The translations under genes were made by a program, and so were the position numbers. From CAZAFL01 sp964484465 (GTDB taxonomy: Bacteria > Bacteroidota > Ignavibacteria > UBA10030 > SZUA-254), in NCBI GenBank assembly GCA_964484465.1, contig CAZAFL010000003.1, positions 1 through 64,000 on the forward strand: a stretch of DNA of 64,000 bases. The letters are read 5' to 3'. The notes under the pieces were generated by a model. That model worked only from the letters and a program-made list of their open reading frames with translations. It was not told the origin of the DNA and searched no databases. Shown in pieces: positions 44,343 through 51,952 of the stretch (its first letter is position 1; the number at the start of each line of letters is the position of its first letter).

Positions 44343-44367
44343 GCCTCTTATGAGAATCATAAGAGGC
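44343..44367 (-). terminator. perfect hairpin terminator after the 44-residue membrane protein
   Basis: GCCTCTTATGA and TCATAAGAGGC (11-bp arms, loop GAA) are followed on the minus strand by ATTTTTGTTTTTGGG. It lies 29 bases beyond the small gene stop codon and separates it from lysC. Confidence 0.85.
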
Positions 44368-44395
44368 ACCATAGGAAATCCCGCAGAGAATTATC

Positions 44396-44530
44396 TCATC
44401 GAGAAGAATCCTCATGAAGAAATTTTTGTTTGCGCCGTTTGTTGATAATCACTACCAGATACACCAGCACAACCAAAATCACGACGCTGATAATGATGAC
44501 ATTTAATCCCAGAAATTCTACTTTTTCCAT
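44396..44530 (-). CDS. 44-residue single-span membrane protein
   Basis: The frame is short but well supported. The ATG at 44530 has GAGAGGG five bases upstream, and a perfect terminator hairpin follows at 44343-44367. The sequence has an acidic start (MEKVEF), a hydrophobic helix of about 20 residues (VIIISVVILVVLVYLVV) and a basic end (NKRRKQKF), which predicts the N-terminus outside and the C-terminus inside. It resembles small accessory subunits of membrane enzymes such as CcoQ-like or KdpF-like peptides, but no specific family is recognised. It is flanked by the PAS-GAF gene upstream. Confidence 0.75.
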   Translation of the reverse strand: MEKVEFLGLNVIIISVVILVVLVYLVVIINKRRKQKFLHEDSSR

Positions 44531-44801
44531 GTGACCCTCTCTCTATATCGAAACCCCTTATCGCATGCTGCATCCATTGTACGAAACGGAAAGCGATTCG
44601 TTACATTTTATATTCCGGGAATTATTAAGAATCTTTATACTAATTTAAATTCATATTTGCAAACAAATTCCATCCGATGTGCATTGAATGCGAAATCAGC
44701 GGTATTACGCAAAAAATTTTCCCTCCAATACTGTGACTATGGATCGATCAGGAACAACATGGCGAGACAAGAATCTCTCTCTTCCCGGATAACGCGGTAA
44801 A
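44531..44801. other. AT-rich intergenic region, no further feature
   Basis: This 271-base stretch lies between the PAS-GAF gene and the 44-residue protein gene. Apart from the ribosome binding site of the latter, no supported gene, hairpin or tRNA was seen. Confidence 0.6.
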
Positions 44802-46166
44802 TCATCTGATAGAAGGATGTTTCTTGTAACGGTCGATTTCCTGATAGAGCCGAGCATTTTCCAGCGCTACTGTCGCTGCTTCCGCAAAGGATTTGACAAG
44901 TAAGGCCTCTTCCTCAATAAATCCCGGGTCTCGGTTTCTTGACACGACGAGAACCCCGAAAAGGGCTCCCCGTCCCTTTAACGGAACGGCAATGAAATGT
45001 TCTTTTTCGGGGCGCATACCAGGAGGATATCTTGACCGCGGGTCGTGGTGTGCATTGTTGACCATTACCATTTTTCCGGACTGTGCTGCCATGCCGATGA
45101 TTCCTTCTCCCATTGGTAAGGGCAGTTTCGCCAGCTTTCTTGAGAAGACGGTTTGCTTCGACAGCGTGTGCGCAATCAGATTTTTCCGTTGCGGATCGTA
45201 CGAATATATGCCGGCAAGGTCATGTTCCACAAGTTTTTTAATTCCATTTGTTATCGCCTTAAATATCTGCGGGATATTCGCATTTTTGAGAACCAACAAG
45301 TTTACTTCCTCTAAGGTCTGAAGCCGTTGCGCTTTGCGTTGTATGTCCATGGTGAGCCGCTGCATCCGCTCATACGACCTGTGAAGCTCCTCAATATAGT
45401 GTATCTTTGAGTTCTGGCGGAGGGATATCACAAAACGCCTCGTCGCACCGGACCGTGAGTGGAGTAAGTAAAGCGACAGGCTGACAACAACTTTGGATCC
45501 ATCTCTGCGCCGCCAGCCAATGGTGTAGTTCCTCAACTTACCCTCCTTCGTAACTATCTTCAACCCTTTCCTGAGTTTCTCCGCATCAGCTTGATCCACC
45601 CACGGGTATGGAAGACTGGCTCCCACAATTTCGTCTTTTCGATAGCCAAGCAGTCTGCCGTGCGCTTCATTACACATGAGAATTTTGCCTTTGACGTCGG
45701 CTACAAAAATTGCATCTTCCATCGATTCAATGACCGACTGCAGTTTTCCTTCAGACTCCCACACCCGTTGTTCGAGAAGCCTTCTATCCCGAAGATCATG
45801 ACCGATTCCGATAGTACCTGCCGGCATTCCACGTTCATCAAAAAAAACAAAAATTGTCGCGTCGGTGCAGAGGCTTGTACCGTCTTTTTTCCTTATCTCA
45901 ATTTCACCTTCCCAGAAATCCTCCTCGTGAAGTGCTTTATAGATCCTCGCTGTATATTTTGAGCGGTTCCGGACATGATAGAGCAACGGAATCTTTTCAC
46001 CGACAAGCTCTTTAACCTTATATCCGGTTTTCTCACACACTGACCGATTGGCAAACGATATCGTGCGCTCCCAGTCGGCAATGACAATAAGGTCGCGTGA
46101 ATAGTTTGCAACCGCCCGAAGAAGATCGAACTCGGCGATTGGAGTAGTAAGCTTTATTTTACTCAC
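44802..46166 (-). CDS. PAS-PAS-GAF sensor protein without an output domain
   Basis: The 454-residue protein has two PAS domains, at about 12-130 (LIVIADWERTISFANRSVCEKTGY) and 140-255 (ESMEDAIFVADVKGKILMCNEAHGRLLGY), a helical linker, and a GAF domain at about 290-445 (VNLLVLKNANIPQIFKAI, then LPMGEGIIGMAAQSGKMVMVNN). No histidine kinase, GGDEF or HTH domain follows, and the chain simply ends. It may transmit by binding a partner. The start is GTG at 46166. The 271-base gap downstream holds no gene except the upstream part of the 44-residue protein. Confidence 0.88.
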   Translation of the reverse strand: MSKIKLTTPIAEFDLLRAVANYSRDLIVIADWERTISFANRSVCEKTGYKVKELVGEKIPLLYHVRNRSKYTARIYKALHEEDFWEGEIEIRKKDGTSLCTDATIFVFFDERGMPAGTIGIGHDLRDRRLLEQRVWESEGKLQSVIESMEDAIFVADVKGKILMCNEAHGRLLGYRKDEIVGASLPYPWVDQADAEKLRKGLKIVTKEGKLRNYTIGWRRRDGSKVVVSLSLYLLHSRSGATRRFVISLRQNSKIHYIEELHRSYERMQRLTMDIQRKAQRLQTLEEVNLLVLKNANIPQIFKAITNGIKKLVEHDLAGIYSYDPQRKNLIAHTLSKQTVFSRKLAKLPLPMGEGIIGMAAQSGKMVMVNNAHHDPRSRYPPGMRPEKEHFIAVPLKGRGALFGVLVVSRNRDPGFIEEEALLVKSFAEAATVALENARLYQEIDRYKKHPSIR

Positions 46167-46299
46167 AGAAGTATTTAGCGGCTAGTATATATCGAAGGAA
46201 CCCACGACAATAAAATATAACCATGGTAGTTGCAGGAAACACCGTCTCACTCTCCGATTTCTGAATTCGGGGAGCATAATATGCCTCTCATTACATTTC

Positions 46300-46602
46300 T
46301 TATTTTTTCTTACACTCTTTTCCCGTTGTCCCGGCAAGCGCCTCTTTCTTATGTGTGATCTGGGTCCCTATCGGCGCCTTTTCATAATTTATTGGGATCC
46401 AATTTTTCCATTGCTCGGGGACGTCTGCCTCGGCAAAAATCGCTTCCACCGGACATTCCGGGATGCAGGCGCCGCAATCGATGCATTCATCGGGATGGAT
46501 ATACAACATACGGTCATCTTCATAAAAACAATCGACCGGACAGACCTCCACGCAATCGGTGAATTTACAATCAAAGCAAGGTTCACAGACAATATATGCC
46601 AT
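46300..46602 (-). CDS. fdxA: 7Fe/8Fe ferredoxin (FdxA-like)
   Basis: The 100-residue electron carrier has two iron-sulfur binding regions: an N-terminal one with CEPCFDCKFTDCVEVCPVDC and a second CIDCGACIPECP. The spacing and the segment FYEDDRMLYIHPDECIDCG resemble FdxA of Azotobacter and mycobacteria, with one [3Fe-4S] and one [4Fe-4S] cluster. The C-terminal 45 residues (NWIPINYEKAP, then Lys-rich) match that family's extension. GAGAGG lies five bases upstream of the ATG. Cytoplasmic; redox partner unknown. Confidence 0.92.
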   Translation of the reverse strand: MAYIVCEPCFDCKFTDCVEVCPVDCFYEDDRMLYIHPDECIDCGACIPECPVEAIFAEADVPEQWKNWIPINYEKAPIGTQITHKKEALAGTTGKECKKK

Positions 46603-46691
46603 ATAATCCTCTCAAGACAGGGATAGCTACAGTGTGGGATAAATATATGTAATGACTTATTTTAATATTGTCAAGTAATGAGGTCAAAAAC

Positions 46692-46705
46692 AGTCCTGCA
46701 GGGCT
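46692..46705 (-). terminator. possible short terminator at the end of the AhpD-like gene
   Basis: AGTCC-TGCA-GGGCT forms a five-pair stem with A5 and T5 runs on the two sides. It overlaps the stop codon region of the AhpD-like gene. The stem is short, so support is modest. Confidence 0.35.
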
Positions 46706-47048
46706 ATTTTTCACCTAATTCGTCAAGAAACGCCACTGCACGTCGAAGATGCGGAATTACAATGGAACCTCCAACTGTTAAAGCAACGCTGAAAATATCA
46801 AACATCTCTTCATTCGTCACCCCTTCATTCTTGCATTGAATAATATGATAAGAAATACAATCATCACAACGAAGCACCATAGACGCCACAAGTCCGAGCA
46901 TTTCCTTCGTGCGCGTGTCAAGTTTACCTGACTCGTAAGTTAACGTATCGACACCAAAGAACCGCTTGATCGCACGATGATTAGCGTCAAGAATTCTCTT
47001 ATTCATTTTTGAACGGAAGGATTGAAATTCTTGTACACGCTTACCCAT
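46704..47048 (-). CDS. carboxymuconolactone decarboxylase (AhpD-like) family protein
   Basis: The 114-residue protein has the CMD fold and the redox-active CDDCISYH motif (C-x2-C-x3-H), the catalytic signature of AhpD alkylhydroperoxidases. The surrounding MLGLVASMVLRC and EEMFDIFSVALTVGGS helices fit. Such proteins act in peroxide defence, though not every member is a peroxidase. AAAGGGA upstream of the ATG supports the start. Only 95 bases separate it from the ferredoxin gene, so the two may share a redox role. Confidence 0.88.
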   Translation of the reverse strand: MGKRVQEFQSFRSKMNKRILDANHRAIKRFFGVDTLTYESGKLDTRTKEMLGLVASMVLRCDDCISYHIIQCKNEGVTNEEMFDIFSVALTVGGSIVIPHLRRAVAFLDELGEK

Positions 47049-47108
47049 AGTAGTTAATCCCTTTCATAAATGAGATAGGTGAGAAGGAAATTGTACAAAC
47101 ATTCTCCC

Positions 47109-47146
47109 AAAAAATAAAAAGCAGGCCGGGTTTAGCCGCTGCTTTT
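47109..47146 (-). terminator. terminator after tRNA-Ala
   Basis: AAAAGCAG (47117-47124) pairs with CTGCTTTT (47139-47146). On the minus strand the hairpin is followed by a T-rich tail. It lies one base after the tRNA 3' end and would end its transcript. Confidence 0.75.
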
Positions 47147-47147
47147 G

Positions 47148-47220
47148 TGGAGCTGAAGGGGATCGAACCCTCGACCTCGTGAATGCCATTCACGCGCTCT
47201 CCCAGCTGAGCTACAGCCCC
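47148..47220 (-). tRNA. tRNA-Ala (GGC anticodon)
   Basis: On the minus strand the gene reads GGGGCTGTAGCTCAGC at the 5' end. The acceptor stem GGGGCTG pairs with CAGCTCC with one G-U. The anticodon arm CGTGA-ATGGCAT-TCACG places GGC at 34-36 after U33, and the T arm reads GAGGGTTCGATCCCC. The discriminator is A, and the CCA end is not encoded. Length is 73 bases. The nearest plus-strand gene starts at 47462. Confidence 0.96.
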
Positions 47221-47461
47221 AGGATAATTCTTACTCCCCGATTGCCAATTCATAATTGACAAGGGACACTGGTAATTTCTCCTAGAATATACAAAACTTT
47301 GGGTGGTAAAACAAGGAGGAGTTGAAAAGAAGGCCACCTGTTACCCTTTATTTCCAAAATTAGTTTTTCTGTTTATATTGTGTTCATTAATCCGGGTATA
47401 CATTATTTGATTTCTACAAGTGCGTTAAGATGTTCATCAAGCAATCTATATTTTCCGAATA
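47221..47461. other. intergenic region, no gene seen
   Basis: A 241-base gap between the minus-strand tRNA and the plus-strand nucleotidase. It must hold promoters for both, but no convincing -35/-10 pair or conserved RNA was found. An AGGAGG at about 47314 precedes only a 13-codon frame. Confidence 0.5.
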
Positions 47462-48991
47462 ATGGATAAAAAGGCTTTTCTCTTTTTTCTCTTCATCACC
47501 ACCTGTTCATTCGCTCAACCCGGCGGACATGCTCATCTTACTATACTCCACTGGAATGATTTTCATGCACAAAATTTTCCTTTTCAGGTCACCGACACGA
47601 TATCCGGTAAAGAACCGCATACGTATCTTGTCGGCGGAACAGCTACGTTACTTGCGTACATCAATCAAATCAAACAAGGGTCTAACAACGTTGCTCTGTT
47701 GAATGCAGGAGATGATTTCCAGGGAACCCCCATTTCGACGCTAACATCCGGCCGTTCACAAATCGAGCTGATGAATCTCATTAACCCCGATGCTGTGACG
47801 CTTGGGAACCACGAATTTGATTATGGAAGCGACAGCCTTCGGGTCAATCTCAGCCGCGCTCACTATCCGGTGATCTGCGATAATATTATTACTTCCGGCT
47901 ATGATTCAACACTCGGATTGCCGTACATAGTGAAGACGTTCGGCGACGTGGAACTCGGGATCATCGGATTGACCGCCCCTGATTTGGAAAGCCTTTCACT
48001 AAAGAACAACCTTGCCGGACTGCGTCTGCGAGATACGGACAGCTCGCTGAACATTACGCTCAGAATGATAAGAACACATTACCATCCGAATATCATTGTT
48101 CTGCTCAGCCATATGGGATTCGATAAAGACACGCTACTTGCATCCCGTCGGAATGATATCGACGTTATTGTAGGTGGTCATTCACATACCGCCCTTCGTT
48201 CTCCGTTCAAAAAAAATCGTACCATCATAGTGCAGGCAGGGTCCAGAGGTCAGTACCTCGGAAAACTCGACCTCGATGTCGACGTAAAAGGAGATTCAGT
48301 GTTCAATTATGCAGGCAAGCTTATTGAAACAAAAAACGACAATATACCACCCGATCCTGTCGCAGAAAGAATCGTTAACGAATATGAAACTCTCGTCGAG
48401 TCAAAATTTGGGACAGTGATTGGCGTGCTTACCACACCGTGGAAACGACAAGAAGGAAAAAAAACTGAAATTAATATCGGGAATTTCGAATGCGATGCAA
48501 TGAGATATGCTGCAAAAACCGATATCGCATTCCACAACGTTGGAGGGATTCGCAAAGACCTCGACAACGGCGTTATCAAAATTCGCGACATCTGGGAGAT
48601 CAACCCATTCGGCAATACGTTGGTGACGTTCTCCGTCGATGGCTCAACATTGCGCACTATGATGGAGTGGCAGGCAGGTGTTGCTCCGAGAGAATTCGCA
48701 CAGGTTGGAGGGTTGCATTACAAATATGACGCAACGAAACCGGCGGGGAAAAAATTACTTTCGGTGGAGGTCGACAATCGGCCATGCATCGACACTGCGT
48801 TGTATTCGATATGTACAAATAATTTTATCGGAAGCCATTTGTATGATTTTTTCGGACTGCGTGAAGGCTCTGTAAACGTGACCGACACCGGAATGGTTGA
48901 CCGCGATATCATTATTGATTACATTAAGATTAAGAAGAACATTTCGTCTGTCATTGAAGGCAGGATTATTGATGTTTCTTCCCAAAAATAA
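47462..48991 (+). CDS. 5'-nucleotidase (UshA/metallophosphatase family)
   Basis: This 509-residue secreted enzyme hydrolyses nucleotides or UDP-sugars outside the inner membrane. The signal peptide is MDKKAFLFFLFITTCSFAQ. The N-terminal metallophosphatase has LHWNDFHAQ, NAGDDFQGT, GNHEFDYG, LLSHMGFDKD and GGHSHT, a full set of di-metal ligands. The C-terminal 5'-nucleotidase domain (about 300-500) has FECDAMRYA, HNVGGIRKDL and INPFGNTLVTFSVDG, the substrate-binding part. Substrate range is unknown. The gene stands alone. Confidence 0.94.
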   Translation: MDKKAFLFFLFITTCSFAQPGGHAHLTILHWNDFHAQNFPFQVTDTISGKEPHTYLVGGTATLLAYINQIKQGSNNVALLNAGDDFQGTPISTLTSGRSQIELMNLINPDAVTLGNHEFDYGSDSLRVNLSRAHYPVICDNIITSGYDSTLGLPYIVKTFGDVELGIIGLTAPDLESLSLKNNLAGLRLRDTDSSLNITLRMIRTHYHPNIIVLLSHMGFDKDTLLASRRNDIDVIVGGHSHTALRSPFKKNRTIIVQAGSRGQYLGKLDLDVDVKGDSVFNYAGKLIETKNDNIPPDPVAERIVNEYETLVESKFGTVIGVLTTPWKRQEGKKTEINIGNFECDAMRYAAKTDIAFHNVGGIRKDLDNGVIKIRDIWEINPFGNTLVTFSVDGSTLRTMMEWQAGVAPREFAQVGGLHYKYDATKPAGKKLLSVEVDNRPCIDTALYSICTNNFIGSHLYDFFGLREGSVNVTDTGMVDRDIIIDYIKIKKNISSVIEGRIIDVSSQK

Positions 48992-49012
48992 ATTTCGAAT
49001 ACCGACTGAGTC

Positions 49013-49687
49013 TTGAGAAATATTGGTGAAGCGTTTTCATTCCCGTTTAAGGACCCGGACTGGGTCAGCAAATTCCTCAAGGGAGGAGCATTCATTTTTC
49101 TTTCCTTCTTTATCATTGGAATCCCGGTAGTCTTTGGTTATGACACTGAACTCGTTCAACGCGTCCGGCGTGGAGACCAACACCCATTACCCGAATGGAA
49201 TGAACCGGGAGTGAAATTTATTCTTGGAATCAAATATCTCACGGTCTTGTTCATATACCATATACCGTTGATATTCATCATATTCCCGACATGGATTCTC
49301 ATCATCATCACTTCTCTTCATGGAGTACACATCACCTCAATCGTTAGTACAGCGGCGGTAGTGTTTGGGGTTTTCACAGTTGTTATTCCATATGTATTGT
49401 TCATTAATCTCCTTACGCCGATTATTTCGGCTAAGTTTGCTGAGCGTGAACGCATTGCGGACGCTGTACAGGTGGGTACAATCCTTCACTTGTTCAAAAC
49501 ACATTGGCGGGACTGTCTTGCGGCAACTCTTATTTCTGTTGTTACCGGGATATTCGCTGCAGTAGGAATAATCTTCTTCATTATCGGAATTTTGTTTACC
49601 ACATTTTATGCTTCACTCATCCGGTTTCATCTCTACGGTCAAATTGCACAATGTATAAAACAATCGCCCGACTACAACACTCCTTGA
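49013..49687 (+). CDS. DUF4013 membrane protein
   Basis: This 224-residue polytopic protein matches DUF4013: it starts RNIGEAFSFPFKDPDWVSKFLKGG, then a membrane segment ending GYDTELVQRVRRG, HPLPEWNEPG, and four to five further membrane helices. The family has no assigned role; it is common in archaea and bacteria and often lies near transport genes. The start is TTG at 49013, chosen because the family N-terminus begins there. It overlaps the start of the next gene by 37 bases in another frame. Confidence 0.82.
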   Translation: MRNIGEAFSFPFKDPDWVSKFLKGGAFIFLSFFIIGIPVVFGYDTELVQRVRRGDQHPLPEWNEPGVKFILGIKYLTVLFIYHIPLIFIIFPTWILIIITSLHGVHITSIVSTAAVVFGVFTVVIPYVLFINLLTPIISAKFAERERIADAVQVGTILHLFKTHWRDCLAATLISVVTGIFAAVGIIFFIIGILFTTFYASLIRFHLYGQIAQCIKQSPDYNTP

Positions 49688-50112
49688 AACGGATTAATGC
49701 CCGGCAAAAAATCCTCGTCGGCGTTGTTGTTCTGCTAGTGCTGTGGATTTGCGGAAACTGTAAAGACGAAATTACAGGCGGGACAATTGTTTTTCCGGAC
49801 TCAGGAGTAAGTTACGGGAAGCAGGTCGAGCCATTATTCCTAGAAAATTGTGCGTTTTCCGGTTGTCACGGAGAAGATACATATTCAGAACGGGGATACA
49901 GCCTTGAAGCCTACCAGCATGCGACTGCAAGAGCGGGAATTATTGTTCCTTGCATACCGAATCAACCCTGTGATCCTGAAAACAGTATTTTGGTGAGGAG
50001 AATTGAAGGGCTGGATGGACTTCCGCAGATGCCGATTTCAAGACCCGCGCTTAACTCGAATCAAATCAACGGTATTAAGACGTGGATCCGTGAAGGAGCG
50101 CAAAATAATTAA
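49651..50112 (+). CDS. cytochrome c-like lipoprotein with CX4CH motif
   Basis: The 153-residue protein begins inside the DUF4013 gene. A basic region and membrane segment (ILVGVVVLLVLWICGNC) suggest a lipoprotein or anchored protein. The mature part has YGKQVEPLFLENCAFSGCHGE, where the heme-binding-like motif has four residues between the cysteines instead of two, and a possible distal Met in LPQMPISR. Related planctomycete-type domains are annotated as cytochrome c-like, but heme attachment is unproven here. Its stop codon overlaps that of nuoF on the other strand at TTAA. Confidence 0.72.
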   Translation: MYKTIARLQHSLKRINARQKILVGVVVLLVLWICGNCKDEITGGTIVFPDSGVSYGKQVEPLFLENCAFSGCHGEDTYSERGYSLEAYQHATARAGIIVPCIPNQPCDPENSILVRRIEGLDGLPQMPISRPALNSNQINGIKTWIREGAQNN

Positions 50113-51413
50113 GATGCAGTCGTTACAAGATGAGGCGGCGATACAATTTTCGGTGAACGGAGGGTCTTACCGGCTCTTCTCTCAAACTCATCACGAAATT
50201 TCCTGATAACACTTTGCACGGGCCAAGCTGCGGCATCTCCGAGTGCGCAAATGGTATTCCCTTCAATGTTGTTCGCGACATTTAGCAGCAGGTCGACATC
50301 TTCCAGAGATCCTTCTCCGTCGACAAAACGTTGAAGGATTTTCTCCATCCAACCGCACCCTTCACGGCAGGGTGTACATTGTCCGCACGATTCGTGGTGG
50401 TAAAAATGTGTTATACGAGTGAGAACTTTCAGAACATCCGTGTCCTCATCCATGACAATTACGCCACCGGTACCGATGGATGTACCCGCGGCTTTTAAGG
50501 AATCTGCATCCATTCTGACGCCTTCGATTTCTTTACCCCTCAGCCACATCGTCGAAGAGCCGCCCGGGATAACCGCTTTGATTTTTTTGTTCCCGCGAAC
50601 ACCCCCCGCGTATTTATAAATGATATCTGACAATAGAACACCGGTTGGAAGTTCATACACGCCGGGCTTATTTACATGTCCGCTGATTCCAAAGAGAAGT
50701 GTTCCCGGTTGTTTTGGCGCTCCGATCTTTGAGTACCATTCCCATCCTTTATGAACAATTACCGGGACGTTTGCCAGAGTTTCGATATTATTAATTGTGG
50801 TGGGACATCCCCACAATCCAAACTGTGCAGGAAAAGGGGGCTTCACACGTGGATATCCGCGATCCCCTTCGAGCGAATTCATGAGTGCGGATTCTTCACC
50901 ACAGATGTACGCACCCGCCCCTTTGTAAATCACGATGTCAGTATTAAATTGTGTGCCTAAAACATTTTCCCCGATATACTGCTTTGCATACGCATCATCT
51001 ACTGCTTTTTGCAACATCCTGATCCAGGGTGCATATTCACCACGTACATAGGTGTACACGGTTTTTATCCCCATTGCGTACGCAGCTATTAGGGCACCTT
51101 CAACGAAAAGATGCGGATTGAACTCAAAAATCTGTCTATCCTTAAACGTTCCGGGTTCGCTCTCATCACCGTTGGCGCAAAGATACTTCGGTTTAACACC
51201 TTGCTTGGGCATGAACGTCCATTTTAAGCCAGTTGGAAAACAGGCTCCTCCACGCCCACGAAGGTTCGATTTTTTTATCTCATCAGTCACCGCATCTGGC
51301 TTCATTGTCACTGCTTTGCGGAGCGCCTGATAACCACCATGTTCTTCGTACACTTCAATCCGGTGAAGGTTGGGTATATCCGGAAGAATCAGTTTTTCGG
51401 TAAACTCTGCCAT
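50109..51413 (-). CDS. nuoF: NADH-quinone oxidoreductase subunit F
   Basis: NuoF binds NADH and FMN and carries cluster N3, the entry point of complex I. The 434-residue protein has the flavin loop LRGRGGACFPTGLKW, the NADH-binding KGAGAYICGEESALMNSLEG segment, and the N3 motif SCGQCTPCREG with a fourth cysteine in NTICALGDAA. Length is normal. It is the last gene of the A-F cluster, one base downstream of nuoE, and ends tail-to-tail with the cytochrome-like gene. Confidence 0.97.
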   Translation of the reverse strand: MAEFTEKLILPDIPNLHRIEVYEEHGGYQALRKAVTMKPDAVTDEIKKSNLRGRGGACFPTGLKWTFMPKQGVKPKYLCANGDESEPGTFKDRQIFEFNPHLFVEGALIAAYAMGIKTVYTYVRGEYAPWIRMLQKAVDDAYAKQYIGENVLGTQFNTDIVIYKGAGAYICGEESALMNSLEGDRGYPRVKPPFPAQFGLWGCPTTINNIETLANVPVIVHKGWEWYSKIGAPKQPGTLLFGISGHVNKPGVYELPTGVLLSDIIYKYAGGVRGNKKIKAVIPGGSSTMWLRGKEIEGVRMDADSLKAAGTSIGTGGVIVMDEDTDVLKVLTRITHFYHHESCGQCTPCREGCGWMEKILQRFVDGEGSLEDVDLLLNVANNIEGNTICALGDAAAWPVQSVIRKFRDEFERRAGKTLRSPKIVSPPHLVTTAS

Positions 51414-51414
51414 C

Positions 51415-51879
51415 TTACTTCAACTCCATGAGAAGTTTTTCCACTTTCTCTTCTGAGAGATTCTCGTAATATGATTCATTCACCTGCATCATCGGCGCCG
51501 TACCGCAAGAACCGAGGCATTCGACTTCCGATAGAGTAAATTTCCTGTCCGTAGTCGTTTCCCCGACCTTGATATGGAGGCGGTTGCAAATATGGTCGAC
51601 AATTTTCTCTGCCCCAAGCAACTGACAGGAAACATTCGTACACACCTGAAGATGGTTGTTTCCGACAGGCTTGGTGTTGAACATCGTATAGAACGTAACA
51701 ACGCCCAAAATATGGCTCAACGGGAGGTTCAGCAGGCCGGCAACGTATTTCATCGTGTCAGGGGAAATCCAGCCGAACTGTTCCTGTGCAATCCATAAAA
51801 CTGGCAGTGTGAGTGATTTACCGGTTGGATATTGTTTCCTAAGCTTTTCAACTTTCTCAACGTTTTCTATTGTGAACAT
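51415..51879 (-). CDS. nuoE: NADH-quinone oxidoreductase subunit E
   Basis: NuoE holds the [2Fe-2S] cluster N1a beside the flavin. The 154-residue protein has CTNVSCQLLGAEKI and ECLGSCGTAPMMQ, the cysteines in the order expected for N1a ligands, and the family helix LSHILGVVTFYTMFN. Together with NuoF it forms the NADH dehydrogenase tip. It lies between nuoD, 73 bases upstream, and nuoF, one base downstream. Confidence 0.96.
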   Translation of the reverse strand: MFTIENVEKVEKLRKQYPTGKSLTLPVLWIAQEQFGWISPDTMKYVAGLLNLPLSHILGVVTFYTMFNTKPVGNNHLQVCTNVSCQLLGAEKIVDHICNRLHIKVGETTTDRKFTLSEVECLGSCGTAPMMQVNESYYENLSEEKVEKLLMELK

Positions 51880-51952
51880 GGAGTTGGTTCTACTGTGGAT
51901 ACATTATTGCCCTGATAATTTTCATCTTTGATTTATGCAGAAACACGGAAGA

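Noticed and set aside
47314..47360. Strong AGGAGG before a TTG in the tRNA/nucleotidase gap
   Set aside because: The frame ends after 13 codons and encodes nothing recognisable.
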